From NCBI GenBank assembly GCA_023055505.1, contig JALIRH010000001.1:13821467-13885466 (forward strand): a DNA stretch of 64,000 bases, in the 5' to 3' direction. Under the pieces are notes generated by a model. That model did no database searches. It was not told the origin of the DNA and saw only the letters and a program-made list of their open reading frames with translations. The DNA comes from Callipepla californica brunnescens. Lineage: Eukaryota > Chordata > Aves > Galliformes > Odontophoridae. A program made the position numbers and the translations under genes. Shown here piece after piece: positions 12,557-25,372 of the stretch. The number at the start of each line of letters is the position of its first letter. Within the stretch, counting starts at the first letter, position 1.

Positions 12557-15500
12557 GTAATTCAAATACTTTTATCCTGTTTATTTATTTATTTATTTTC
12601 AGTCCTAATACTGTGTAATAGATGTTACATTTGTTTACAGAAGTTCTGCAAAAAAATAAAAAATAAGAATAAATAAAGCCTTCTTGAGAGAGCTATCCAT
12701 TCAAAGATTTGTCTGTCTTATACATTTTATAGTCGACCCTGAGAAAGGCTGAGAAAGGGAACTCCATCTCTGTAGGAGTTTTCATAATTTTAGTCAACAG
12801 ATCATAGAAAAACATTTAAAAATGCATGTTACATGAAGCAGAAAAGCCGAAATGATAACTGACTTGTTTCAACACTGCAGAAATTAATTTGTGGCTGGCT
12901 TTTTAATTTACAATTCCAATGAAATTAAAAAGTTCCTGTAGAATATTTTGATGTATCTGAAACTCTCTGATGGAAAATATACAACAGCTATTGGAATACT
13001 GAATCCTGCTAATGATCCTTGGGGCTATTTGACTTTGAAATTCTCACTTGTAAAAGAACTTTTTTGCAGCAGATTTGCTGGGTGCTGGAAATGCACATAG
13101 AGTATTTCAGAAGAAGTACGTGGCATTGTCCTCTAGTAAAAGGTTTGCTTTTCTGGCCTGGTGTCTAGGAAGGACAGCCTGCAAACACTGTAAATAAAAC
13201 GTTTCACTAAGGATTTACCTCAACACTCTATCATCAGTTTCTGTAGCAAGAAGGATGACCGGCAAGGTAACAGAGGATATTTTTTGGCAGAAAGTGCATC
13301 ACGGTTGCTAAGTGATGTTTCCTTTATTAATTATTTGTGGGAAACAAACAAATGAACAAACCAACTACTCTTTACGAAGGCAAGGGGTCTGTGATTCATA
13401 AGATTACCATAGAGCTGCAAGATATTAATGCTTGAAAGATTAAAAGTGATCAATGTTAAGCACAGGTGCCTGATATCCACTGGAAGGGAGATGATACAAG
13501 GCTACCCGGCTTATCTATCCCCTGGTGAGCATGAATAAAATCTACATTTGCCATGAGTATTTGGAGAAGATCTGCTGAATAACTATAGCCCTGGCTGGGC
13601 AAAGGCATAGTGTTTTTTTAACTTCATGTAAAAGCCAGTTTCATTTTAGCCTGAAATACCTTTCAAGAATTCAGAAGAGAATAAACAACACTGTCCTTGC
13701 TGCTTTTTGAGAAATGCTGAGGCTCCTAAGCAGGTCAGTTTCTTCACTACCAACCAACTCTGGAAATGAAATTTTAAAATGTAGGTCAGAGATGGCCTAG
13801 GAATGCCCTCCTGCAGACATTGAAGATTGTGAATTCCTACTGCTAGAGCCAGAAGATGGTAGCTAGCCATAAGGGAGATCTACAGATTTACAAACTGTGG
13901 AGTGTTAAAGATTAAACTGATCACTGCTCCCCACTCAGCTATGTCTGGAGTTTTTCACCATAAGAAAGGGTTAACATGTGATAGAGCTGGCAAACAACTC
14001 AACAGAGTGCTCCTTCTTTTCAGAATTGTTCCTGTTCTTGTCTCTAAAGTACATGAGAAAAAGTACATTTCCCAGCTACAGGGACAACTTCCTGGACCTT
14101 ATCATTCTAATATAACACAGAAGAAAAGTGTTCATTTGCAAATTTTGTGAGCATAGAAGAAAACTTCTTTTGCAAGCTTTCCCCTTTGCACAACACTTTT
14201 TGAAGTTCTGCCAATTGTATCAACAGCAAAACAACATTGGGTTGTGCATAACAGTAGTTAAAAACATGATATGCTTGTCCCACAAACTGATCACATTGTT
14301 GACCTTTGTAACAGCCAGAGTATAACTGCAACAGAATGCACCCCCTTTGGCTTCTGGAGGTCCCTGGTTCTCACTGGAGAGCTCTTAAAAGTCCAAGAGC
14401 AGCCATCTAGGTGCAGCAAAATCTCTGGCAGAGCAGCTGAACTCTTCTTCACTGAAGAGATAGGCTGAGACAGTGAAGGGCTTCAGCTTTGCCCCTGGCA
14501 CCCGCAAGGCCCAAGCACTGCCCTGTGAGCTTGGAGCCGCTGACCTGACAAAGCACTGTCACCTGGCAGTGACAGCAGCTCCTGTCACCTCTCATCTTTT
14601 CTGCAGCTCAAGGACCAAAAGCAAAAATCTTACCGTAGAGAAGATCTGGAGAAGATGTCTTCTGAGTGTCTGACAAAGCCTTGCTGTTTCACTGCTATTC
14701 TCCCTCCACGCCGTAGAGGGTGCAATCACGGCCTGTATGCAATGACTGCCTTCAGAAGTTCAGAATTAGGGCTGTGTTTACCCCCTTTGGCACCCAGTAT
14801 GAGTCTTTTGAGGATCACAAGGCTCTTAAAACAGCTGTCCAATCTTCAGCAACTCTTTAGGCCCTGGGCTGCTGATGTCCTAGAAAGACCTTTTAGTGAT
14901 ACCATTGAAAAGCCTCCAAGTATTAACCCACTCTGCAATCTACAGTTGCACAGGGTTGTTTCAGAGCACTACTGTCTTATACTTCAGGGAAATGAGGACG
15001 ATATGAGCAGAAGTGTCTGCTGCACAGACACTGTTCTATGAATCAGTGCTGATGACAGCTGTTTGTCAGATAAGTTTTATACTCTACAACAAACAACTTC
15101 CAAAGCTGTCTGTTGGTAGCTCACTAATCTGAATTTTATTAGCTAAACATTTCCTATCATTTCATTCAACATTTGAATCATGTCCCTTAGCATGATTCTT
15201 ACCAAGAGATTCGGGCTCCTGTTTCTTCCCAGCAGACTGTGAACCTGCGATGTTGACCAGGAGATTCTTTTGTTACCTGTTACTAATAGCTCCAAAGTCC
15301 AAACAACAAATCCAACAAATGTGTACTAAATGGCAACACTAACAATTGAACAATAAAGTTACAGGCCGTAAGTTACTAAAGTCAAGTTGTCTCTCTTGCC
15401 TTAGTTTTCCCCTTAATGGTCTCATTAGTTTTTGTAGTTGAGTATAGCAGTTAATGGCCGCAGCAATAAATCTGGCGGAGAGAGGTTTTACATCATCAAG

Positions 15501-18500
15501 GTAGATCTGTGCTACTGGTTTGTCTTGTTATTTTCCATGTTGACCTCTGCAGCTTTTATTTAGGTCATGCTCCCTTAATTTTAACTGTTTCAGAGTCAGA
15601 CAGGCAATATCTAATTCTGAAATATTAAATCTCAACCACATACATGACAGGTCAGTGCATGCTCCAGCCTCTACGGAATGATGAATAAAGGCTTTCCAGC
15701 CATACAGTCAGTTAAAATTGATGATAAAAACAGGGTTTCATTTTATTTGTCTCTTAAAGTTCAAAACTTTAAGCAGCCCACTGAGGGACAGAGAGTCCCT
15801 TTTAAAACACCTGCCACCACCACATGACTTGAGGAATGGGGAGCTTCAGGCAAAGCAGCAAGGAAAAGCCATACAAACTTTGACAGCGACTTGCTTGACA
15901 AAAAGATCCTTCATTGCAATCTCAGGACCCACACACTGCAATAATAATCAGATTTGTAACAGAGATTGCTGCATTTTTTTATTTCTTTTTTCTTGACAGG
16001 TTTCACACCTGATTCACTGGGATGTTTATTGAATTCAGGGGTGTTCAGCCAGCGTTCAGCTGGAGCAGAGCAGCCATGAATTATGCCCTCTGCACACTCT
16101 GTGCCGTAGCCACTAACACTTTATAATGTTGTCTGGAAATCCAGAAGAATGATTTAGTCAAACCGTGCTTCTATTTCATTTTTATTAAACCTGGCTCTCA
16201 GCCGAAACTCCTGCCCTTTTGAGCAGTGAACTTAGGCTGGAATGTATTGCTTTATTCTGAACATTTGTAACCTCTATTGATCTGCTCAGGTAAATGCAGA
16301 GTAAAAAGTCTTTCTCATTGATGGGGAAAATATTACTTCTTTGTTGTTTTTCAGTCCACAATCATCTGTCACATTCTGCTTGGTAAGTCCCCTTAAGTAC
16401 TATTCCTTGTTCTAAGCCTGGAAATCCCACTCACACTTATTGGGTGGGATCAAGGTGCTTTTCCATATATTGGAAGCAGCACTTTTTCCCTGTTTACCTT
16501 CTGAATACCCCTGTTTTGCGTGAACACAGACAGCTGTGGTGACTCAGAATGAGGGATATCTTTCTGGACCCTGTGTGTCTGTCCCAAGGCCCCGCATCCC
16601 CCTGCAGTGCCGAGGGGCTGAGCCGTGCCCAGGCAGCTGTGGGGTGCACACTATAGCTAACGACCTTTCAGTTCAGTTTTTCTGCCTGATGCTTGGCGTC
16701 TCTAGTCCCTGCACCTGACAGTTTCAGCAGAGTAAATAAATTATTGCCGTGCTTGTCACAAGCATCGTGACCCAGCCATGGCCCAATGAAGTTCACTCAG
16801 TGCCTCTGCCCCACACAAGCAGAGATTTCAGTGCCTTTTTGCTCTTATGCTTTCTGAGGCAGAACAAGCTCCCAAGGTTTTCAGTTAGTGCATGGCTGTC
16901 ATGTTTCATTTTACCTGACACACGTCAAGGTGATACCTTTGGCAAGTGTGTTCTCCTATGCCATTTGTTGATTTCTGCTTCCTAATTCCACCTACTGGGA
17001 CCAAAACTGTGGCTGCATTGGCTATTCACTCTCTGGTTTCTGTATCTAAACACAGTATTTTTAAGTTATTAGCATTTATAGATTGGTATTTATCTATGTG
17101 TGTCCTGTGTGCATGAGTATGCATTTGCTTCTATTAATTGTTTATTCATCTCTGGGTGGAATGTCAGCTTGTTTGTGTGGATGTGTTTGCATACTGAGGG
17201 TAATATCGTTTGAGCATCTGCATGCATGCAAGCAGGTTGTTATATTCATCTCTTTGTATATAAGCCGTGTGATGCTGTCCAAGTTACACGGAGATAAGCT
17301 GATATTTTTCTCCTCAGCATGCAGCATTTATCTGTCTGCATGTTAGCATTTCCCAGCAGCTCCCATGTGAATCATGCATTATGTAAGGAAGGCAGCACTG
17401 CTTCCCAGTGGAGAACATTTATTTTAGGTTTTCACTTTCTGAAATGAATTTGCAATAGTGCTCTACCATGACAAAAGAAAAAAAAAATGAAATTGCTGGG
17501 CCTGACTAAACAATTAATTTAGATTGGGAGCAAGGTCATGCGTAGCACTTAACATTTTTGCATTTGGTGGATGGAATCCATCTCACCTGTTGTTGGCAGT
17601 TTTAATATCAAGATAGTTCAGTTTGATCATCTTGGCTCTTTCTGTAGTTACTGAAACCTAATACAGGTCTAGAGACTCCTTCCAAAGGTTCTCCACCCTA
17701 TGGCAGATGCCTAAAGCAGTTGGGAGGACAGCTGTCCATGGACAGGTATTTGCAGTAGGTGCTGAATCTTGCTGGCCTTTGCTTTCCTGTTATATGGGGA
17801 GAGTTTACTCACCTCTTTATCTGATGAGGTGAGTCCTGGGACTCCAGAAAAGCAAAAATAGCTGAACTAAGCCTAGCAGTCTTTATTAGTTTCGTGACCA
17901 TAATTTTGCTTGCAAACAGGTTTTTCAAGCCCAGACATGGCTGGATGAAAGGTGTTAAAGGGACTCAGCCATATATGAACTACAAATGGCACAGGCATCT
18001 ATTGGCATAAATCTGAAGGGAAGCTTCAGAAGGCTGTGAACCAACCCCAAAGCCAATGAAATCCATTCCTTTCAAATTCACAGGTGCACAGCTGATCCCA
18101 CAGATGAATGGCGTTAATCTCACAAATGGTCAAAGTGTCTGATCTTTAGTACAGGGAGAAGGCTGGCAGCTTGTATTTGTGTTGTGTTGGAACTGTTGCG
18201 CAGGTAAATAAGACCTCAGAGCTGTGGTACTGATAAGCCTGATGTAGAATTTAAAGCAGTTGTCCCTGAAGGAGCATGCAGATGATGAGTGTAAAAAGCA
18301 GGTCCCAGGAGATAAATGATGCTCAATAATTTCCCCCATTCGCCTTCCAATCTTCTGCAGTATTTGTGTAAAGAGAGCAGTCCAAGGCAAACCCTGTTAC
18401 ATTTTCCCCATTTTGTAGGTATTAGGACATAATTGTCATCCAGTGGAAGTGAATGATAATGGCTTTATACCCCCCAAAATTGTTTAGAAAAATCAAACAG

Positions 18501-20028
18501 AATCCTCAAATTTGAAGAAAAGGTTAAGAGAAGAGTCTCACTTTTTTTTGGCCTTGATATCCTTGAGACAATCCGTAACTTTATTGATCTGGGGAAGCAC
18601 ATGTATCTATAGAACAGGAAGTGTTTCTATGAGATGCTACTGTACATAATAAATTATGAAATTTGACTCTGTCTTCTAAATCTCTGTGTTCAGTGTTTGT
18701 AACAAACAAGGAACTTAATGTTTATCCTCATTAAGAGTACCAGAATGACACAAATGGGGGAAATTACTCCCAATACTTATTTTTAAGAGCTGAGAATATT
18801 TTCCTGTGAGAATTCACTGGACTATGGGTGGAACTGATTCCAGTTCCATGTTTTAATAGGAATGTTTTGGATTTGGCTGATTTTAGTATTCTAAATATGG
18901 AAATGTTTCAGATAAATGCATTTATTTTTAGGGCAGTAATACCCAATTTGTCTCAGGCATGCCTCATAGCTGCAGCTTTTTTTCTGTCCTCTCTGCCCCC
19001 TCTCCTCCATCACCGCATGACCCATGACTCCTCAGAGCCCCTGCCTTCAGAGATCTATCATGCTATCTTTCCTTATTTCCGGCAGCACATCTCTTTTTGT
19101 CTGGGGTAAAGCTGGAGGTAAAAAAGGGAATGAAGAAACCCAGTAAACTTTGCAATTCTCTCTCTCCTGCTCTTCAGTCTCAGCAACGCTCCTGCTCTCG
19201 CTCTCGTATCTTATCTTCCATGCTGTCATGCCTCACTCAGAAGATTTGACTCATGCACTGGGAACTACTGCTTTTTGGTGATGACTGTTTATCATGTCTT
19301 TAGCTAACTCGACAGCTTTCAGCTGCTGCCAGGTTGTCAACACTGGATCCAGCTGTTCCCATTGTACAGACCAACTGTAGCAACAGCTTTCAGAGAGCAG
19401 CATCTGATAGCCCGCGGCTCCCTGCTCTCTCTCTTCTATACCAAAAGTGCCTCAGCCCTTTCCTGGAGGGATTAGACTCCTTTTTTTTTTCCTCACTTCT
19501 CTTCTTGGTAGCTGGGACTGCCAGCCTGGGAGCCTGTGGCAGTGCTGGTGTGGGGCCATGGCTCAGGGCAGAGCTGAAATGCCTGCTTCCCATCTGGTTC
19601 CAAGCAGCTGGTGGGTGGTAACAAGTGCCAGTGTACAATGGCAAGAGCCTGCTCCTGTTGTATATATGTGATTGTGTTCTGTGCACCTCTGTGCTGGGCA
19701 ACTGCTTTCCTCTCCCTCCTAATGAATGTCTCCAGTGGCAACCATAAAAATGCACTTTAGTGGGCATTGTAGCCTGCAAACAATGATTCGCATTGCTGTG
19801 ACTTACGTGCTAATGTCAAAGTTTCCAAATGAATAAAGCAATTTAAAAAAAAAAATTGGTATTTTTTTTTTTATTTCAGCATATACATCACAACTCAGTG
19901 GCTGCAACATAGCTGTGATGTTTACCTCTGGTGTTTACATATGAAGTGCAAGTACCTGAGCATGAAGCTGACTACCTGCAGGGTGGTCTTTCTCCAAGGT
20001 TGTCCTATTTTCAAGGACTGCAAAAGTA
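12557..20028. other. Intergenic DNA without recognised genes
   Basis: Mostly unique sequence. TTTA repeats follow the CR1 at 12.58 kb, and there is a GT-rich stretch around 17,090-17,240 with a TGCATGCATGCA palindrome. The A11/T11 hairpin is at 19.84 kb. The longest open frames (about 128-129 codons) have no recognisable motif. Confidence 0.7.
19844..19873. repeat. A11/T11 inverted repeat
   Basis: T-A11, six-base loop TTGGTA, T11-A: a perfect 12 bp-arm hairpin. An AATAAA on the plus strand lies at 19,832-19,837, just before the A run. Confidence 0.85.
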
Positions 20029-20260
20029 TCATAGAATCAGTAAGGTTGGAAAAGATCACTAAGATCACCTAGTCCAATCATCAACCCACCCCCACAGTGA
20101 ACAGAGTATGTCCCTCTGTGACACATCTACTTGAGCACCCCCAGGGGCAGTGACTCCACCAGCTCTCTGGGCAGCCTGGTCCAATACCTCAGCACTCTTT
20201 CTGAGAAGAAACTTTTCCCAATACCCAATTTTTCCTAATATCTAGCATCTAGCAAACCTA
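20029..20260 (-). mobile_element. CR1 fragment
   Basis: Antisense CR1 3' end: ATAGAATCA at the left edge, then GGTTGGAAAAGATC, CTCTGGGCAGCCTGGTCCA and TTTTTCCTAATATCTA. It is 5'-truncated, about 230 bp. Confidence 0.9.
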
Positions 20261-21418
20261 CACAATGGAAACGTGCTCAAAACTTTCCTGACGGGATGTT
20301 TCCAAATAAAATGGAACATTTCATCCTAGAAGCATGTTTGTTTGGATCCCTACTGAAGAAAAATGAGGATTTTTAAAACTCAGTGTAAGGAGGAAACAGC
20401 GACTATATCAAAGGCAGGGCATGTCTTTGATATCCCTGCCTGCTTGCGATTCTGAACAAGGCCTCTGTGACGTTTGAGTTACCTCAAGGAAATGGGAGCA
20501 GCTTCCCAGTGCTTGCTCCTGCCCATCTGGCTGAGGGGCCTTGTGCTCCTGGACAGGACCTCACATCCCAGGGGCTGCTGGTGTGTGGCACTTAACCAAG
20601 GAGAGCAGCTGCTGCTGGCTGCAGAGCCAAGGCTTGCCCAGTCCCCAACTGTGAGCTCTGTCATATAACCTAGCACCATCACAGAGATAATAACATTTGC
20701 CCTTCTTTAGAAATTACTTTGAGATCTGCCAAAGAAAATGGCCTATTCAAATGCAAAGTCTGATGCTTTTATTATAAATAGATGTCGTGCCAGAGTCACC
20801 AATCTGCTCCTGATGCCCAAGTGCTGCTCTGAAAGCAGAATCTGCCTGCTTGATTTAGCTCAGCTGCCAAGCTGGGGCCTAGGGCTGTTTCATGATACTG
20901 GGAGCAGCATGAAGCAGCCAGATGTTATCCAGCAACAATACAAGCTTGCAGTCCCTGCCTGTAGCCCTCTAAAACACAAGAAAATTCACAACAGCCTACA
21001 GCTGGCTGCCGGTAGCATCACTGCCCCACCTCCTGGCACTGGGCTCCTCAGAGCATCAGTTGTTCTTGTAAAAAACGGTGATTATCAGTAAAACTATCGC
21101 CTCCCATGGGAATACTTTTTCTCTGTGCCATAGGACTCTTAGGAATGGCAGCTCTGTGCTGGACGGGGAGCACAACACAGGGCTATGCATGGTACGTTGC
21201 CACCGCTTCAGCACTGCCTGGCAAGACCCCAGACAAAATTTCCAGGGAAGATAGAGAGAGAGAGAAAAAAAAAGTCTAATGTGTGCTCTGCTTCCTTCTG
21301 CCTGCGCTCCGCTGGTACAGAGAGCCCCATGCTGGGTTCAGACAAGGCATCCGCCGCGTGTGGAGGTGCTGAGGTAAAATGACGGGAGTAACGCACTTCT
21401 CCGCGCTTCCCGCTCTGC

Positions 21419-21432
21419 CCAGCAGGTGGCGG
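21419..21432 (+). promoter_or_regulatory. CTCF-like motif in an isolated GC-rich patch
   Basis: CCAGCAGGTGGCGG fits the CTCF core CCASYAGRKGGCRS at all 14 positions. With equal base frequencies about 0.03 matches are expected by chance in this window on both strands. It sits in a CpG-rich patch of about 250 bp (21,310-21,560) surrounded by ordinary intergenic DNA. Confidence 0.55.
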
Positions 21433-21979
21433 CCGCGCCGCGCCCTCCCGCCGCCGCACTGCGGCTCTGTCAGTGCTGAACCCCACGTGCAGGGCTGCCC
21501 GGGGCTGGCTGTGCCCTCAGTGCCTCAGGGAAAGCGAGGTGGCAGCGATAAGCACGGCGAGGCTCAGCCAGCTCATTCCCGCTGGACTAATTGGAGAGCC
21601 TAATTTTCAGCTGGCTTAGATCTGCATCATCCACTGCGTATTCGAAGCCTTCCTCTGATTGCCGACACCTTTCAGTGATGTTCTCCCCGACTTTGGGGTG
21701 GGATTTTCCTTGACTCATTTCAGTTTCCATTGAAGGAACTTGGAAAATTCCAATGGTTTTGGTGGAAGCGGGCTCGAATAATCTGGGATTCTCGGAAGTG
21801 CTCTTCCTTTCCAAGAAACATCTTTCATTGGAGATCTAGAGAGCTCTGTCTTTCACAGAACTCCTCTTTCGGTGCTGAAAATGCGTCGTCTCAGAAGTAA
21901 AGCACAGTGTAAATGTGATCATACACTGAGATCTCTACTCAAAGAGGTTAAATTGCACAGCATTTCTCTATTGTCCATT

Positions 21980-22004
21980 TATATATATATATATATATAT
22001 ATAT
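21980..22004. repeat. (TA)n dinucleotide repeat
   Basis: About twelve TA units in AT-rich intergenic DNA. Confidence 0.95.
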
Positions 22005-22798
22005 TTGATTCTCTGTTTCATTTCTTTGCTGACATTTGAAATTTATTGAACAGCCCGAGCTACCCTTGTTTTAATTCATTGTCTTCAAGGAGCTGTCATA
22101 CACAGTGAATCTGGCTCACTGTCTTTAAATACAGATTTCGACTACTTACTAGCAAATCCTGGAGCTGTAAACACTTCTTCAGTTTTTGTATCTCTGCAGT
22201 ATTGCTGTGACTTGACAGAACCACTCAGAAAGCAAAGCTATTTTCGGGTCTCTCTCTCTGGTCAATAGGGAAAAATGTTCCCCTCGCAGGAGAAAGCTTT
22301 TTCTCTTCTGCATGAGTCACGACTCTGCTTGTATGCACAGAGTGAAAGATTTCCAGCTTCTCAGGCTTTGCTGGCATTCAGGGAGGCTTTCAGGCAGCCA
22401 AGATTCACATGTGGAAACTAAATATGGTCATAGGGTTACACTCCCATTTTTTGCCCATTACTCAGGCCCCTGCATGGTGTATTTCGGTGCCTACTCCCTT
22501 TCTGCCGCTCTGCATCTCCCTCTGCAGTGTTAGTTTACTCTGTGGTTAAAGCTAGTGAGATCTTAGACAGCACCAGTTATAAACAAGCAGTGTGTTCCAT
22601 GCTCTGCTGAGCAGTGCCGTATAAACGAAAGAGCCTGTACTAATCTGGGAGAAAAGCTGAAGCCCTGGTACCTTCGTGAAGCCCCATGCTAGAGGAGGCT
22701 GCCTGAAATCTGCTCCAGCTTCAGCTGCAGTCACGGCCACAGCTTCCATGGCAGAACCTGCCAGAAATAGAAAAGCAAGAGGGAGGGAACATGATGTG

Positions 22799-22847
22799 TT
22801 TTTGTTGTTGTTGTTTTTGTTTTGTTTTGTTTTGTTTTGTTTTGTTT
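22799..22847. repeat. (TTG)n/(TTTTG)n simple repeat
   Basis: Four TTG units followed by about six to seven TTTTG units. Likely length-polymorphic. Confidence 0.92.
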
Positions 22848-23292
22848 CCCTGAAACAAAACAGCTTGTATATTTTCAGCAACAAGAAGTCAGCGGGACAT
22901 TTTTATAATTATATACCACAATCAGAAGGATTCTGATGTCACGGGAACCAGAAGAGCTCATCCTAAATTATACCACATCTCACCAAGGAGGTTAATCAGT
23001 GAGCCAAGGCGTATTTAGGTTCCTGTGGGTGTGTTTGACCCCTGCATGGGACCAGTTGACATGTGTGGCCATGGAGCAACAGCAGTGAGCTCAAATTGCT
23101 GGGGTCCCTCAGCTACACAGTGACACGGTGACACAGCTTTCAGGCACTGACTCCTTCCCATCAGCCCTCCTGGGGAGATCATGTCCCTTCCTCATAGGCT
23201 TAGTGGACCTGCCAGGAGCAGCAAAGATCCTGATTGTGAGCTCTGGGCTGGGCTTTGACCGCTTCAACCTTACTACCTTCCTTGTTCATCCC

Positions 23293-23667
23293 ATAGAAGG
23301 ATGGAAGGTTGGAAGGTTGGAAGGAACCTTAAATACCACTCAGTTCCAACCCTCTGCTGTGGGCAGGGCTGCCAGCCATCAGCTCAGGCTGCCCAGGGCC
23401 CCATCCAACCTGGCCTTGAGTGCCTCCAGGAATGGGGCATCTGCAGCTTCTCTGGGCAGCCCGTGCCAGGGCCTCTCCACTTTCTGAGCAAAGAATTTCT
23501 GCCTAACATCTAACCTAAATTTCCTTTCTTTCAGTTAGAACTATTCCCCCTTCTCCCATCACCATCAGACCACGTACAATTCGGTCCCCCTCTTGCTTAT
23601 AAGTTCCTTTCAAGTACAGGAAGTCAACGAGGTCTCACTGAATCCTTCTCTTCTCCGAGCTGAGTGA
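23293..23667 (-). mobile_element. CR1 fragment
   Basis: Antisense CR1 of about 375 bp, the longest antisense copy here: GGAAGGTTGGAAGGAACCTT, CTCAGGCTGCCCAGGGCCCC, TCTCTGGGCAGCCCGTGCCA, TTCTGCCTAACATCTAACC and GTCTCACTGAATCCTTCTC. It includes a small tandem of GGAAGGTT near the 3' end of the element. Open frames here are element-derived. Confidence 0.92.
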
Positions 23668-25195
23668 GGCCAGAAGTCTCAGTGCTATGCAGAGACATAG
23701 AAGTTGGAGCCTTTGCCATCACAGAGTTAATATTTGCTTTATTTCCAGTGTACACCTTCAGACTCCACTGTGAGTTCATTACATGAATGGAGAAGGCATC
23801 ATGTCCAAAGGTATCTACAAGCGAGGCCCGTTTTCAGCAAGGCCTTTACATAGTGACACATGCATAAATTCTCCCAGCAAATTAAATGAGACCACATACA
23901 TGCGTGGTTAAGTTGGACTTATGTTCTGGCTGGACTACAATTTTGCTTGGGAGATACTTTGTTAGCTGATGATTTACTCTTGCACTGCACAACCTCCATA
24001 TGACTTTGTGGCTTGCTGCAGTATTTCTGTCAGAAACCAAATCCATGATTGTTAAACAATAGCTGTGGCAATGGCATGAATTAGTGGGCTTGAACTAGAA
24101 GTATCTGATACAAATATTGCAAACTTTTTTAGGCTGCGATCAATATTTTGTGCAGTTTTTGTGTTTAACTGCAAAGAAGTTTCTAGTAACTGAAACACAC
24201 ACAAAATGATCATAAATTTAATTGAATAAATAGATATCATTTCCTGGAGAGATTCCATGCACTGGAAAACCACAGTGTTTTGAGTTTAAATTTACATCAG
24301 ATTCACCATGATCACATCACTGCTCTGTGGCTTCCAAGGGGTTTCTGTGGCAGAAGTGCTTCCAGCTTCAGTCCTAGGTCTGTGTCACACAGACTTTAGA
24401 AGGAAAATGGTCTCAGTGTTGGAAGAGGTTTGAACTAAAAAACTTCATTTCTGCCAGACATTATTAAAGTGTTGGTTTTTTTTCTGTGAAGTGTATAAAT
24501 ATTTATTCTGGAAGCAGAATTGCTTTGTGAGAACTATCCCATTTCGTGCCCTTTTTCAAGTCTATTGAGCTGTCTTTAGAAATATTCAGATATGCCTTAT
24601 ACCAATTATTTGCACCTGTTACATTTCTTATGCAGAATTAAGTCACTGATTCTTTCACAAAGATCCTAAGGGACTTACATTCTACCTCAGAATATCATCT
24701 GGTGTTTATATGTAGTGAAATATGATAGTGTGTGCCATGGAAAGGGATCAACATGGCCACTCATACAGGCTGCAACCATCCACATAGACTTGTTTGACAG
24801 GAAAATGATTATTTTGTAAGATAAAAGTGTTACTTCTTGACCTGCTTTCATCAGTAGTCGTGTTTGGTAACCCAGCAGAACAGCTGAGCTGTTGGGAGCA
24901 ATTCAAGACCTGCATTTGACACACTGCTCATAGGGCCCCTGTGAGTAACATCATACACTGGAAGAGCTGGATCTCGTACCGATGTCATGGCCTGATGGGC
25001 ATTTGGAGGCATAGTATGAGAGAACAACACAATGGCTCTCTAGTAATTCTGAGCTGATTTTGTTGAGGCTTTCTGCACATGGAATAAAGGCCTTTTGCTT
25101 CTAGATGGTGCTTGTAAACAGAGACAAAAATGAATGTAAGCTCCACCTAGGACAAGGCTGTGAAATAGCACTGAACAGGAAGGCAGGCAAGTAGA

Positions 25196-25372
25196 ACCAT
25201 AAAATCATAACATTATAGAATAGTTTGAATTGGGAGGGACCATTGGAGGTCATCTAGTCCAACTCCTTTGCAATTAACAGGGACATCTACAGTACCTACA
25301 ACCTACTACAGTAGGTACAGCCCAAATTTGAGTGTCTCCAAGGAGGAGGAAATCCACCACCCCTCTAGGCAC
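25196..25372 (-). mobile_element. CR1 fragment (diverged)
   Basis: Antisense CR1: AATCATAACATTATAGAATAG, then GGGAGGGACCATTGGAGGTC, ATCTAGTCCAACTCC and an altered middle part ending near CCACCACCCCTCTAGG. It is more diverged than the other copies and carries a local duplication of CTACAGTAGGTAC-like sequence. Confidence 0.8.

Larger units (their letters stand above)
20261..23292. other. Intergenic DNA with a GC-rich patch
   Basis: Holds the CpG-rich patch with the CTCF-like site at 21.4 kb, the TA repeat and the TTTTG repeat. No gene recognised. Confidence 0.7.
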
